A stretch of DNA of 64,000 nt from the NCBI RefSeq assembly GCF_043099315.1, contig NZ_CP170746.1, one strand, 5' to 3'. Both the position numbers and the translations under genes were made by a program. The notes under the pieces are model-generated. The model ran no database searches. It saw only the letters and a list, made by a program, of their open reading frames with translations, and was not told the origin of the DNA. Of this stretch, positions 8,242 through 17,194 are shown in pieces; position 1 is the stretch's first letter, and the number at the start of each line of letters is the position of its first letter. Source of the stretch: Chlorogloeopsis fritschii (lineage in GTDB: Bacteria; Cyanobacteriota; Cyanobacteriia; Cyanobacteriales; Nostocaceae).

Positions 8242-9726
8242 ATGAACTTACAGAAGAAACTATTAACTATATTTAGTGGTTTAGCATTGTTGGCACTGGC
8301 AAGCGGTGGTGTAACTGTGTGGGCGATCGCTCAATGGCACGCCAGCGAAGATAACCTTCAAAATCACTACCAGCGCAGTCTGCTATTGCAACGTGTACGA
8401 GCGGCAACCTTTCGTGCCCTTAAAGAAGTGCCAGATCGAATTCTTACTGACGATGACGATGCGAAAGAGGAGTTTGAAGAATCTATCAAGCCTGTGGAAC
8501 AAGATTTCCAGGAATGGGCGGAGTTAGCTGACAGTGAGGCAGAACGCCAGCAAGTACAGCAAGTTCGCAATGCTTACAACAATTTGATCCAAAATTCTCG
8601 TAGAACCTTTGAATTGATGGAGGCTAATCGGCGGGATGAAGCTTTTGAATTGATGGAGGAGCAATTAGAAGAGAAAGATTTCGAGCAATTTCAGAAGGTA
8701 ACTGAGCAAGCAGTGGCTTCCGATCAAAAGATCCGTCAGATCATTCGCCAGCAAACTCAGAACACTCGCCAAACAGCGCAACTTGTGCTGACAATCTCTG
8801 CTTTTGGAATTCTCTCGCTCATCTTGTTGCTGTTTGCTTATCTCTCTTCCGATTTATTCGCTCCCCTACGTGAGGCAGAACAGGCACTTGATGATGTGGC
8901 GCGGGGTGACTTTCAACGTCGCTTGGATGAGGAGCGCAAAGATGAATTAGGAGCGCTCAACCGTGCTTTTAATCGCATGACCGCGGCGATCGCTCAACGA
9001 GAGCAAGTTATGGGATTAAAAGCTATGCCTGGAGGTGAGACAGATAATGGCGCAGGAGCAGACTGGCACAATCTTCCATCCCGCCTGACACTACACAGAC
9101 TGGTGTCGCAGTTGCGATCGCGAGTTTCCCAACTGCACAACGATGAAGTAGATGGCAATGGGGCAGTCATAGTTGAGCAAAAGCAGGCACTAGTTGACCA
9201 GCTTGACCAATTATTACAAGCAGTCACACGGGTCACTGAATTTGGGTTTCCCCTTGATTTGAATCTAGCTCGTACAGATATCCGAGCATTACTTTACGAA
9301 GTGATGCTACGGTTTCAAGACGATTTTGTGCGTCGAGGTGTCAGCTTTGAATTACAAATTGCTCCAGAGGTTGACTACGCTGTTGTGGATCGGCTCAAGC
9401 TAAGGGAAGTCTTGGCTGAGTTGATACGCAATGCTCTCTGTGCCCTACCGGAACAGGGAGGGCGCTTGGGTATCCGGTCATATCTTGATAGTGGCAGCAA
9501 TGGCACAGAATTGCTTATAGAAGTTGCCGATGACGGTGCAGGTATCGAGCAGCCATTAATTAACCAAGCTTTTGTCACCTTTGAAGACTCCCGCAGGCAA
9601 CGCCCCAGTGTAGGACTCAAGCTCACGAAAGCGATCGTTGAGCAACATGGAGGTCATCTCATTATTGACAGCGAACCTGGTTTAGGTACTCATGTTCAGA
9701 TCCGCTTGCCGTGGCGTGAGGAGTGA
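8242..9726 (+). CDS. HAMP-domain sensor histidine kinase with a non-canonical dimerisation region
   Basis: The product has 494 residues. A first membrane helix (about 10-28), an extracytoplasmic helical sensor rich in Glu/Gln (about 30-178) and a second helix (about 181-203) lead into a HAMP domain (about 205-256). The C-terminus is a full ATPase domain with N-box ELIRNA near 393, G1 box DDGAGI near 431 and a GLKLTKAIVEQHGG box. Between HAMP and ATPase there is no SHELRTPL-type H-box. The nearest candidates are His285 (LTLHRL) and a His near residue 299. It lies between a DASS permease and a glycerate kinase in one orientation, so it probably senses a related solute. No response regulator is adjacent. 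Confidence 0.8.
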   Translation: MNLQKKLLTIFSGLALLALASGGVTVWAIAQWHASEDNLQNHYQRSLLLQRVRAATFRALKEVPDRILTDDDDAKEEFEESIKPVEQDFQEWAELADSEAERQQVQQVRNAYNNLIQNSRRTFELMEANRRDEAFELMEEQLEEKDFEQFQKVTEQAVASDQKIRQIIRQQTQNTRQTAQLVLTISAFGILSLILLLFAYLSSDLFAPLREAEQALDDVARGDFQRRLDEERKDELGALNRAFNRMTAAIAQREQVMGLKAMPGGETDNGAGADWHNLPSRLTLHRLVSQLRSRVSQLHNDEVDGNGAVIVEQKQALVDQLDQLLQAVTRVTEFGFPLDLNLARTDIRALLYEVMLRFQDDFVRRGVSFELQIAPEVDYAVVDRLKLREVLAELIRNALCALPEQGGRLGIRSYLDSGSNGTELLIEVADDGAGIEQPLINQAFVTFEDSRRQRPSVGLKLTKAIVEQHGGHLIIDSEPGLGTHVQIRLPWREE

Positions 9727-9797
9727 GATGAAGAGCAAGGGAGCAGGGGGGCAGGGGAGATGGGGAGAACCACTAACTACTAACCAATAACCAATAC
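9727..9797. repeat. Second copy of the composite repeat, in the kinase-glycerate kinase junction
   Basis: It is organised like 8159-8241 and in the same orientation: a G-rich purine tract (AGGGAGCAGGGGGGCAGGGG), then AACCACTAACTACTAACC, then AATAACCAAT. It is followed by a good AAGGAG ribosome-binding site and the next ATG. Confidence 0.8.
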
Positions 9798-9810
9798 TAA
9801 GGAGTAATCT

Positions 9811-10977
9811 ATGACTTTACGAGTTTTAATTGCCCCTTCTGGTTTCAAAGAAAGTTTGGCAGCAGATGAAGTTGCTGATTGTATTGCCACAGGTGTTCTA
9901 CGTACTATCCCAGATGCAAAAATCAGGAAAGCGCCATTGGTAGATGGTGGTGAGGGTTTTACTAAGGCATTGGTTGCTGCTACGGGTGGAAGTTTGCATT
10001 CAGTCAGGGTAACTGGCCCCGTAGGACAATTAATAGAATCACACTATGGCTTTCTTGGGGGTACAGATGTCAAAACTGCCGTATTGGAAATGGCGGCGGC
10101 GGCAGGATTGCGATTGGTTCCCCGCGATGCTCGCGATCCTTTGAAAACGACTACTTATGGTGTGGGTGAATTAATCAAAGCCGCACTGGATGCAGGAGCG
10201 GAACAAATCTTGGTTGGTTGCGGTGACTCCGGCACAAACGATGGTGGTGCAGGGATGGCGCAAGCTTTAGGAATACGTTTGTTAGATGCAGCTGGTAATG
10301 AGTTGGAAAGAGGCGGTGGCGAGTTGATTAAACTCCATACCATTGACATGAGCCAGCGTGACTCCCGCCTAGAACAAGTAAAAATTGATGTAGCGTGTAA
10401 CTGGCACAACCTATTGTGTGGTGAAAAGGGAGTAGCAAGAGTTTTCGGGCCTCAAAAAGGAGCATCTCCGGAAACAGTCGAACAACTAGCAGCCGCACTA
10501 GATCGTTATGCAGATGTGATTGAGCAAGAGTTGGGAATTGATGTGCGGGAAATGCCTGGAAGCGGTGCCTCTGGTGGATTGGGGACGGGGTTGTATGCTT
10601 TTTTAGGTGCTACCCTCCATCCGCGCTATGACATTGTGATGCAATATCTAGAACTAGATAGCCTTTTGCAAGAAAGTGACTTAGTGATTACGGCAGAGGG
10701 AAGTATTGATTTCCAAACACCGCGAGGTAAGATTCCAGTGGAAGTAGCACAACGTGCCAAGCGCTATTATTTGCCGGTGATTGCGATCGCTGGCACTATC
10801 GGTAAGGATGCGCGGGTGAATTTTGACTATGGTATTGACTCCTTTTCGACAATTCTGAAAGAACCTTGTAGTCTACCTGAAGCGATCGCCAACACACCTG
10901 AACTTTTAACCTACGCAGCAGAACGGGTGATGCGCTTAGTTAAAGTTGGTCAAAAACTTGCTCAGTCAGTTAGATAA
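9811..10977 (+). CDS. Glycerate kinase, GarK/GlxK family
   Basis: The product has 388 residues, the normal length for the bacterial glycerate kinase family (TIGR00045). Family hallmarks are the N-terminal IAPSGFKESL, the KAPLVDGGEGF loop, GCGDSGTNDGGAGM and the C-terminal TAEGSIDFQT. These enzymes phosphorylate D-glycerate with ATP, usually at the 2-position, feeding lower glycolysis or closing photorespiratory salvage. The start is supported by AAGGAG six bases upstream. It is the last gene of the permease-kinase-glycerate kinase array, 84 bases after the sensor kinase. Heterocystous cyanobacteria are better known for plant-type glycerate 3-kinase, so this copy may serve external glycerate or another route (inference). 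Confidence 0.9.
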   Translation: MTLRVLIAPSGFKESLAADEVADCIATGVLRTIPDAKIRKAPLVDGGEGFTKALVAATGGSLHSVRVTGPVGQLIESHYGFLGGTDVKTAVLEMAAAAGLRLVPRDARDPLKTTTYGVGELIKAALDAGAEQILVGCGDSGTNDGGAGMAQALGIRLLDAAGNELERGGGELIKLHTIDMSQRDSRLEQVKIDVACNWHNLLCGEKGVARVFGPQKGASPETVEQLAAALDRYADVIEQELGIDVREMPGSGASGGLGTGLYAFLGATLHPRYDIVMQYLELDSLLQESDLVITAEGSIDFQTPRGKIPVEVAQRAKRYYLPVIAIAGTIGKDARVNFDYGIDSFSTILKEPCSLPEAIANTPELLTYAAERVMRLVKVGQKLAQSVR

Positions 10978-11043
10978 ATTAAACTGTCACGTATGCAATT
11001 GACACATTTACTCGTGAGGATTGTCATTATTTATTAGCCATTT

Positions 11044-11110
11044 GTAGGGGCGGGTTTTGCTGATTATCCTTGGGTTTAACAGACAATTTATCTTCTAAAC
11101 CCGCCCGTAC
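11044..11110. repeat. Stem-loop repeat with GGGCGGGTTT / AAACCCGCCC arms
   Basis: Ten-base perfect arms at 11048-11057 and 11097-11106 enclose about 39 bases. The flanks GTAGG and CGTAC are near-complementary. This arrangement resembles small palindromic elements dispersed in Nostocales genomes. It lies 67 bases after the glycerate kinase and may help end that transcript. Confidence 0.65.
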
Positions 11111-11597
11111 AGTAGTTAGTAGTTATTCCCTCACTCCCCCACTCTCCTCATCTCCCCTGCTTTGTTTTCCCCTTGTCCCCTTGTCTCCGTGTCCCCATCT
11201 CCCCCTCCTCTTCCTAAAGGTTGGTTTTTCAACCTTTAAATGCCCTGAAAAAATACCATAAAAGGCATAGATTACAAATATTTCTCCAAAATCACCAAAA
11301 AACAGACTAACTGTCACTTTCCAGTCACATTTATTTTTAACTATTAAAGATAGGAAAGATAATTTCAGCAGAAGCAGGAGCCAGAAGTCTAGAAGTAAAA
11401 CAGGCTTTATATTCTGGTTTAGAGTCTTGTTTTTTTGTAGCTCATACTTGTTACAAACTGCTGTAATCTCTTCTCTTCAAAAGATGGAACTAGTACTCTA
11501 CAAAGTCGGATTCAATCTAAATTAATCTTTGTAGACAACCAGTTCTAAAAAATTTTGTTGACTTTGATTTTTAACTGACCCCTCACAATAATTAGCA
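11111..11597. other. Repeat-rich intergenic region
   Basis: Bases 11111-11215 are a TTAGTAGTTAG block followed by a C-rich block (CCCCTTGTCTCC-like heptamers), the same composite repeat as at 17993 and 37018. A short segment at 11368-11398 repeats the 4566 unit. The remaining 200 bases before the next gene are AT-rich and presumably carry its promoter. Frames at 11070-11261 and 11123-11317 are repeat translations. Confidence 0.6.
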
Positions 11598-12233
11598 ATG
11601 AATTATAGTCTTGTCAAACGTACAGTTTCTCTTGTCGGTTTCACCGCTTGTATTATTACTTTTAGTGGTTTCAAAGCAAATGCAGAAACTACTTCAGCTA
11701 CAGCACTAACAGGAACAACGAATGCAAATGTCAGTACTAATGCTGCTCAATTGCAAACCCAGACACTCTCACCTGAAACGTCTGCTCCTGAAGTAGCACA
11801 AGCAATAACACCTGGTAGAGCTACCCGTGGTGGTTCTAGTTACATTGGAGTAGGCGGCAACATTGGATTATCTGGTGATACCACAATCGGTGAAGGTGCA
11901 TTTGCTGTCTTCAGCAAATTTGGTTTAACTAATAATTTCTCTGCCCGCCCTGGAGCTTTGTTTGGCGATAATACTGTTATCCTTCTACCGCTAACACTCG
12001 ACTTTCCAGTGGAATCAGTAACAGAAACCCCACAACAACAACTCAATGTCGCTCCTTACATCGGTGGAGGAGCTGCTATTTCTACAGGTAGGGATAGTAC
12101 TGTTGGTTTTCTACTTACTGGTGGTGTAGATGTGCCGCTGTCAAATGAATTTACCGCCAATGCTGGTGTGAATGTTGGTTTTATTGATGAAACTGATGTT
12201 GGATTACAGTTAGGAGTTGGCTATAACTTCTAA
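11598..12233 (+). CDS. Secreted, outer-membrane beta-barrel-like hypothetical protein
   Basis: The product has 211 residues. A signal peptide (basic NYSLVKR, hydrophobic core to about 24, then ANAET) is followed by a low-complexity Thr/Ala linker. From about 75 there are alternating beta strands rich in Gly (YIGVGGNIGLSG, APYIGGGAA, LLTGGVDVPL, LQLGVGYNF). The protein ends in Phe, the usual C-terminal signature of outer-membrane barrels. About eight strands would fit a small barrel. No function can be named. No ribosome-binding site is obvious. It is followed 115 bases later by a lipoprotein-type methyltransferase in the same direction. Confidence 0.7.
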   Translation: MNYSLVKRTVSLVGFTACIITFSGFKANAETTSATALTGTTNANVSTNAAQLQTQTLSPETSAPEVAQAITPGRATRGGSSYIGVGGNIGLSGDTTIGEGAFAVFSKFGLTNNFSARPGALFGDNTVILLPLTLDFPVESVTETPQQQLNVAPYIGGGAAISTGRDSTVGFLLTGGVDVPLSNEFTANAGVNVGFIDETDVGLQLGVGYNF

Positions 12234-12348
12234 TCAATAGCAAATTTGCTCGTTTAAACATTTGTGTACTGTCATTTCCTAAAAGATTGCAAGCCGAGCT
12301 AGTTAACACCACTGGCTTGCAGCTTGCAAAAGGAAAAAGGACAAAAAT

Positions 12349-12972
12349 ATGCTGTGGCAAAAAATACTTTTCGGACTGGCTACAAGTGTTAGCATCATCA
12401 GCTTGGGAATTGCCGGATGTACCCAAGAGCGCACTTTTGAAACAGAAACACAAACACCAACTGCCACAACCACACCCCAAGCCCAAGAACGCAAACCAGA
12501 TGTACCCTTTGTCCCAACACCACAATCAGTGGTGAATGCCATGCTGGAATTGGCACAAGTCAGCAGTAATGACGTACTTTACGATCTTGGCAGCGGTGAC
12601 GGCAGAATACCAATTACTGCTGTGCAGAAATACAATGTTCGTCGTGCCGTTGGTGTAGAGATTAATCCAGAGTTGGTGCAGAAAAGCCAAGCTAATGCCA
12701 AACAAGCAGGGATAAGCGATCGCGTAGAATTCCGGCAACAGGATTTGTTCCAAACTGATTTAGGTGATGCAACGGTGGTAACACTCTATCTACTACCCGA
12801 TATCAACATCAAACTTCGACCTAAGCTTTTGCAGGAACTTAAACCAGGCACCCGGATTGTGTCCCATGACTTCGATATGGGCGAGTGGAAGCCACAGCAA
12901 GTAGTGCGAGTGGAAGGCAGAACCATTTACCTATGGGTTGTTCCTGAGAACGTACCCCAGAACTTACGATAA
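12349..12972 (+). CDS. SAM-dependent methyltransferase with lipoprotein signal peptide
   Basis: The product has 207 residues. The N-terminus is a bacterial lipoprotein signal ending in the lipobox IAGC, with Cys24 as the predicted lipidated residue, then a Thr/Pro-rich linker. From about 60 there is a class I methyltransferase fold: motif I YDLGSGDGRI, acidic residue after beta2 in GVEINPEL, and a distal FRQQDLF segment followed by TLYLLPD. The C-terminus WKPQQVVRVEGRTIYLWVVP is typical of this family. An AAGGACAA before ATG supports the start. The combination implies a membrane-tethered enzyme outside the cytoplasm, where SAM is not expected. The target is unknown. Confidence 0.8.
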   Translation: MLWQKILFGLATSVSIISLGIAGCTQERTFETETQTPTATTTPQAQERKPDVPFVPTPQSVVNAMLELAQVSSNDVLYDLGSGDGRIPITAVQKYNVRRAVGVEINPELVQKSQANAKQAGISDRVEFRQQDLFQTDLGDATVVTLYLLPDINIKLRPKLLQELKPGTRIVSHDFDMGEWKPQQVVRVEGRTIYLWVVPENVPQNLR

Positions 12973-13018
12973 CGCGATCGCAATTGTTGTAATGCTTGTT
13001 ATATAGGAGAATTAAAAT

Positions 13019-15715
13019 ATGACCGCAGAACAAAAAAGGCTGGAAGAAGACCGCAACCGCAAGGCATACTGGCGGAGATGGGGTTCTTACTTGAGTGAGC
13101 GGCAATGGGGAACTGTTCGGGAAGATTACAGTTCTGATGGTAACGCCTGGAATTATTTTCCTCACGATCATGCCCGCTCTCGTGCCTACCGTTGGGGTGA
13201 AGATGGAATTGCTGGTATTAGTGATAATCATCAACGGTTATGTTTTGCGATCGCTCTTTGGAATGGTAAAGATCCTATTTTAAAAGAAAGGCTATTTGGT
13301 CTGAGCGGCCCTGAAGGTAATCATGGAGAAGATGTCAAAGAATATTATTTTTATCTTGATAATACTCCTTCCCATGCCTACATGAAATATCTCTACAAAT
13401 ATCCCCAAGCAGAATTTCCTTATACCCAATTAGTAAAAGAAAATCAGCAAAGGGGCTATCATGAGCCAGAATTTGAGTTAGCAGATACAAATATTTTTGA
13501 TAACAATGAATATTTTGATGTATTCGTTGAGTATGCTAAGGCAGCAGACGAAGATATTTTAATCAAAATTAGTATTATTAATCGAGCTTCACAAACCAAG
13601 CATCTCCATTTGTTACCTACAATTTGGTTTCGCAATACTTGGTCTTGGCAAGAAAACTCTTCCAAGCCTACTCTGACTCAAAATTCTCCAAATATTATCA
13701 AAGCATCTCACCCATCTTTAGGAGATAGATGGCTATATTGCCAAAACCCCAAATCGCTTTTATTTACTGAAAATGAAACTAATTACGAGCGACTATTTGG
13801 CACAAAAAATAATTCTCTCTATGTCAAAGATGGAATTAATAATTATATTGTTCACAATCAAATCGAAGCTGTAAATTCTGAACAAGTTGGAACCAAAGCA
13901 GCGGCTCATTACGAACTAACTCTTGCTCCTAAACAAACTACAATTATTCATCTGCGTTTAACTGATAATGCAAATCTAACAGCAGCTTTTGATACAGATT
14001 TTGATGCTATTTTTTCCAAACGCCAGCAAGAAGCAGATGAATTTTACCAGCATATTTCGGGTGGTAATTTTTCAGAAGATGCCCAAAATGTACAGCGGCA
14101 GGCATTTGCTGGTTTACTTTGGACAAAGCAATATTATCACTATGTTCTGGAAGACTGGCTCAAAGGCGATCCTACTCAGCCAGCACCCCAGCGTCATAAC
14201 TCCCGCAATCAAGAGTGGACACATCTTTATAATGATGACATTCTTTCTATGCCCGATAAGTGGGAATTTCCCTGGTTTGCAGCTTGGGATTTAGCTTTTC
14301 ATGTTATTCCTCTGGCAATGATCGATCCAGATTTTGCCAAACGCCAATTAACGAGATTAACAAGAGAATGGTATTTACATCCCAACGGGCAAATTCCCGC
14401 CTATGAGTGGCACTTTAGTGATGTCAATCCTCCTGTTCATGCCTGGGCAACGTGGCGAGTTTATCAGATTGAGCAGGAATTTTATGGCCGTAGCGATCGC
14501 GAATTTCTTGAACGAGTATTTCAGAAATTACTACTCAATTTTACTTGGTGGGTAAATCGCAAAGATAATAATGGTGATAATGTGTTTCAAGGCGGATTTT
14601 TAGGATTAGATAACATTGGTATTTTTGATAGGAGTTCCGAACTACCGACAGGCGGTTATCTAGAGCAATCTGACGGTACAAGTTGGATGGGAATGTATTG
14701 CCTGAATATGTTAACCATTGCCTTGGAACTAGCAAAAACTAATCCTACCTACGAAGATATCGCCAGCAAATTTTTTGAGCATTTTCTTTATATTGCCGAT
14801 GCTATGGATCACATCGGCAAGACTGATATTCATCTTTGGGATGATGATGACCAATTCTTTTATGATGTACTGCATATGCCTCATGGCGAACGTCAGCGCC
14901 TCAAAGTCCGTTCAATGGTGGGGCTAGTTCCTTTGTTTGCAACAGAAACTATAGAAGCGAGTCTCTTAAATGCTTTTCCTGGGTTTAAAAAACGTTTTGA
15001 ATGGTTTATTAACAATCGTCCCGATCTGCAAAAAAATATTGCCTGTTTAGAAATTCCAGGTAGTGAAGCAAGAAGACTACTTGCTATTGTTAGCCCAGAA
15101 AAATTGAAAGCAATTCTCCAAAAAATGTTGGATGAATATGAATTTTTAAGTCCTTATGGCATCCGTTCTGCCTCCAAATTCCATGCTGAACATCCCTACA
15201 TTTTTGAAGTAGATGGACAACAGCATCGAGTTGACTACGAACCTGCTGAATCAACTAGTGGAATGTTTGGTGGAAATTCTAACTGGCGCGGCCCTGTTTG
15301 GTTTCCCATGAATTTTTTAATCATAGAATCATTACAAAAATTTTATCGCTATCTAGGTGATGGCTTTCAAATTGAGTGTCCCACTGCCTTTGGAAAATTT
15401 ATGAATTTAAACGAAATCGCAACAGAGTTATCTCACAGATTGATGAGCATCTTTTTGTGCAATAGTGTAAATTATCGTCCCGTTCATGGCGGTAATTCTC
15501 TATTTCAAAATCATCCAGACTGGCACGATTTAATTTTGTTTTACGAATACTTTCATGGCGATAATGGTGCAGGATTGGGAGCTAACCATCAAACAGGTTG
15601 GACAGGATTGGTAGCGTATTTGATTCACCACTGTGGACAGAATTATAAGCAAAGACAAGCTCGCGAACAACCAGCGATCGCTTCGGATTTAGTTTCATTG
15701 TCTGGAAACCGATAA
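13019..15715 (+). CDS. GH63-like glucosidase (MGH1-like glycoside hydrolase)
   Basis: The product has 898 residues with no signal peptide, so it is cytoplasmic. The N-terminal half matches the bacterial GH63-like group (RWGSYLSERQWGTVREDYS, NGKDPILKERLFGLSGPEGNHGED). The C-terminal (alpha/alpha)6 barrel includes WEFPWFAAWDLAFH, PAYEWHFSDVNPPVHAWA and SGMFGGNSNWRGPVWFPMNF, which supply the likely catalytic acid residues. Family members act on alpha-glucosides, including glucosylglycerate-type solutes. AGGAG nine bases before ATG gives a strong start. Its stop is only five bases before a GH100 invertase gene, so the two are almost certainly co-transcribed and may process sucrose or related compatible solutes together. 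Confidence 0.85.
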   Translation: MTAEQKRLEEDRNRKAYWRRWGSYLSERQWGTVREDYSSDGNAWNYFPHDHARSRAYRWGEDGIAGISDNHQRLCFAIALWNGKDPILKERLFGLSGPEGNHGEDVKEYYFYLDNTPSHAYMKYLYKYPQAEFPYTQLVKENQQRGYHEPEFELADTNIFDNNEYFDVFVEYAKAADEDILIKISIINRASQTKHLHLLPTIWFRNTWSWQENSSKPTLTQNSPNIIKASHPSLGDRWLYCQNPKSLLFTENETNYERLFGTKNNSLYVKDGINNYIVHNQIEAVNSEQVGTKAAAHYELTLAPKQTTIIHLRLTDNANLTAAFDTDFDAIFSKRQQEADEFYQHISGGNFSEDAQNVQRQAFAGLLWTKQYYHYVLEDWLKGDPTQPAPQRHNSRNQEWTHLYNDDILSMPDKWEFPWFAAWDLAFHVIPLAMIDPDFAKRQLTRLTREWYLHPNGQIPAYEWHFSDVNPPVHAWATWRVYQIEQEFYGRSDREFLERVFQKLLLNFTWWVNRKDNNGDNVFQGGFLGLDNIGIFDRSSELPTGGYLEQSDGTSWMGMYCLNMLTIALELAKTNPTYEDIASKFFEHFLYIADAMDHIGKTDIHLWDDDDQFFYDVLHMPHGERQRLKVRSMVGLVPLFATETIEASLLNAFPGFKKRFEWFINNRPDLQKNIACLEIPGSEARRLLAIVSPEKLKAILQKMLDEYEFLSPYGIRSASKFHAEHPYIFEVDGQQHRVDYEPAESTSGMFGGNSNWRGPVWFPMNFLIIESLQKFYRYLGDGFQIECPTAFGKFMNLNEIATELSHRLMSIFLCNSVNYRPVHGGNSLFQNHPDWHDLILFYEYFHGDNGAGLGANHQTGWTGLVAYLIHHCGQNYKQRQAREQPAIASDLVSLSGNR

Positions 15716-15720
15716 CAGCC

Positions 15721-17097
15721 ATGATGCAGGAAGCCTGGGAACTCTTAGAAAAATCTATTATTTACTATCAAGGACGAGCAGTTGGTACAGTCGCAGCACA
15801 AGATCCCCACTTAGATGCACTGAACTACGATCAATGCTTCATCCGCGATTTTGTTCCCTCAGCCTTGGTGTTTCTCATGCAAGGCAAGACAGAGATTGTC
15901 CGTAATTTTTTAATAGAAACACTGTTGTTGCAAAGCCATGAAAAGCAGATGGACTGCTTTCAACCAGGGCCGGGACTCATGCCTGCTAGTTTCAAAGTAG
16001 AATTTGATGGGAACAAAGAATATTTAACTGCCGATTTTGGCGAACATGCGATCGCCCGTGTTCCTCCAGTAGATTCCTGTTTATGGTGGATTTTTCTCCT
16101 GCGAGCCTATGTCAAAGCCACGGGTGACATAGCTTTTGCTCATCAACCAGGCTTCCAGGAAGGAATTAAGCTCATTCTCGATATGTGTTTGGTGCATCGC
16201 TTTGCCATGTACCCAACGATGCTAGTTCCTGACGGCTCATTTATGATTGATCGTCGTTTGGGAGTTTACGGGCATCCTCTGGAAATTCAAGTGTTATTCT
16301 ATGCCGTTCTCCGCACTGCTGATGAATTACTTTTACCAGATGGAGATAACCACAGCTATTCCCATAAAATTAAGCAGCGAATGGGAGCTTTAAATTACCA
16401 TATCCGCGAGTATTACTGGTTGGATTTAAAGCGACTAGGCGAAATCTATCGTTACAAAGGTGATGAATTCGGTAAAGAAATTGCCAACAAGTTTAATATT
16501 TATGCTGAATCTATTCCCATGTGGTTAACCGAGTGGTTACCTGAAAATGCAGGCTATCTAGTCGGAAATTTAGGCCCCGGAAGAATGGATTTTCGCTTTT
16601 TTACCTTAGGAAACCTGCTAGCAATCTTAGTTTCTTTAGCCAGCGAGCAAGAGTCCCAAAGCATTATGGACTTATTTGAGTTGCGCTGGCACGACTTAAT
16701 TGGTTATATGCCTTTAAAAATTTGTTTCCCTGCCTTAGAAGGTATGGAATGGCATATTGTCACAGGATGCGATCCTAAAAATATTCCTTGGTCTTACCAC
16801 AATGGAGGCAACTGGCCAATTTTACTGTGGTTATTTGCAGCAGCAGCAGAAAAAACAGGTCGAGTAGAACTTGCCCAACGCGCGATCGAGATTGCCGAAA
16901 GCCGTTTGATCCGAGATAGATTTCCCGAATACTACGATGGTAAAAATGGCCGTTTAATTGGCAAGGAAGCCAGAATCTACCAAACTTGGAGCATTGCTGG
17001 ATTGTTAGCCGCAAAGGAAATCATTGCCAATCCTGCTTACTTAGACTTAATTACTTTTGAGGAGGATAATCAGAATTTAGGCTGTGATTTTGCGTAA
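15721..17097 (+). CDS. Alkaline/neutral invertase, glycoside hydrolase family 100
   Basis: The product has 458 residues, close to the usual length of cyanobacterial neutral invertases. Typical segments are EAWELLEKSIIYYQGRAVGT at the start, DALNYDQCFIRDFVPSALVF, and PVDSCLWWIFLLRAYVKATG. A conserved Asp in DYQCFIRD-like context and a Glu in the second half are the expected catalytic pair. The enzyme hydrolyses sucrose to glucose and fructose in the cytoplasm. Its ATG (two in tandem) begins five bases after the GH63-like stop, indicating an operon and translational coupling. Confidence 0.92.
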   Translation: MMQEAWELLEKSIIYYQGRAVGTVAAQDPHLDALNYDQCFIRDFVPSALVFLMQGKTEIVRNFLIETLLLQSHEKQMDCFQPGPGLMPASFKVEFDGNKEYLTADFGEHAIARVPPVDSCLWWIFLLRAYVKATGDIAFAHQPGFQEGIKLILDMCLVHRFAMYPTMLVPDGSFMIDRRLGVYGHPLEIQVLFYAVLRTADELLLPDGDNHSYSHKIKQRMGALNYHIREYYWLDLKRLGEIYRYKGDEFGKEIANKFNIYAESIPMWLTEWLPENAGYLVGNLGPGRMDFRFFTLGNLLAILVSLASEQESQSIMDLFELRWHDLIGYMPLKICFPALEGMEWHIVTGCDPKNIPWSYHNGGNWPILLWLFAAAAEKTGRVELAQRAIEIAESRLIRDRFPEYYDGKNGRLIGKEARIYQTWSIAGLLAAKEIIANPAYLDLITFEEDNQNLGCDFA

Positions 17098-17194
17098 GCA
17101 TATGCAAATGCGGTGCGTTACTAAGACTGTTATTTTAGTGACATTTGCGGGAATTATGTAACTGTAGTCTGAGCTTTATTTTTCAAGCAAGCAG

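Noticed and set aside
11070..11317. Two overlapping frames on opposite strands
   Set aside because: Both are translations of the C-rich and TTAGTAG repeat blocks.
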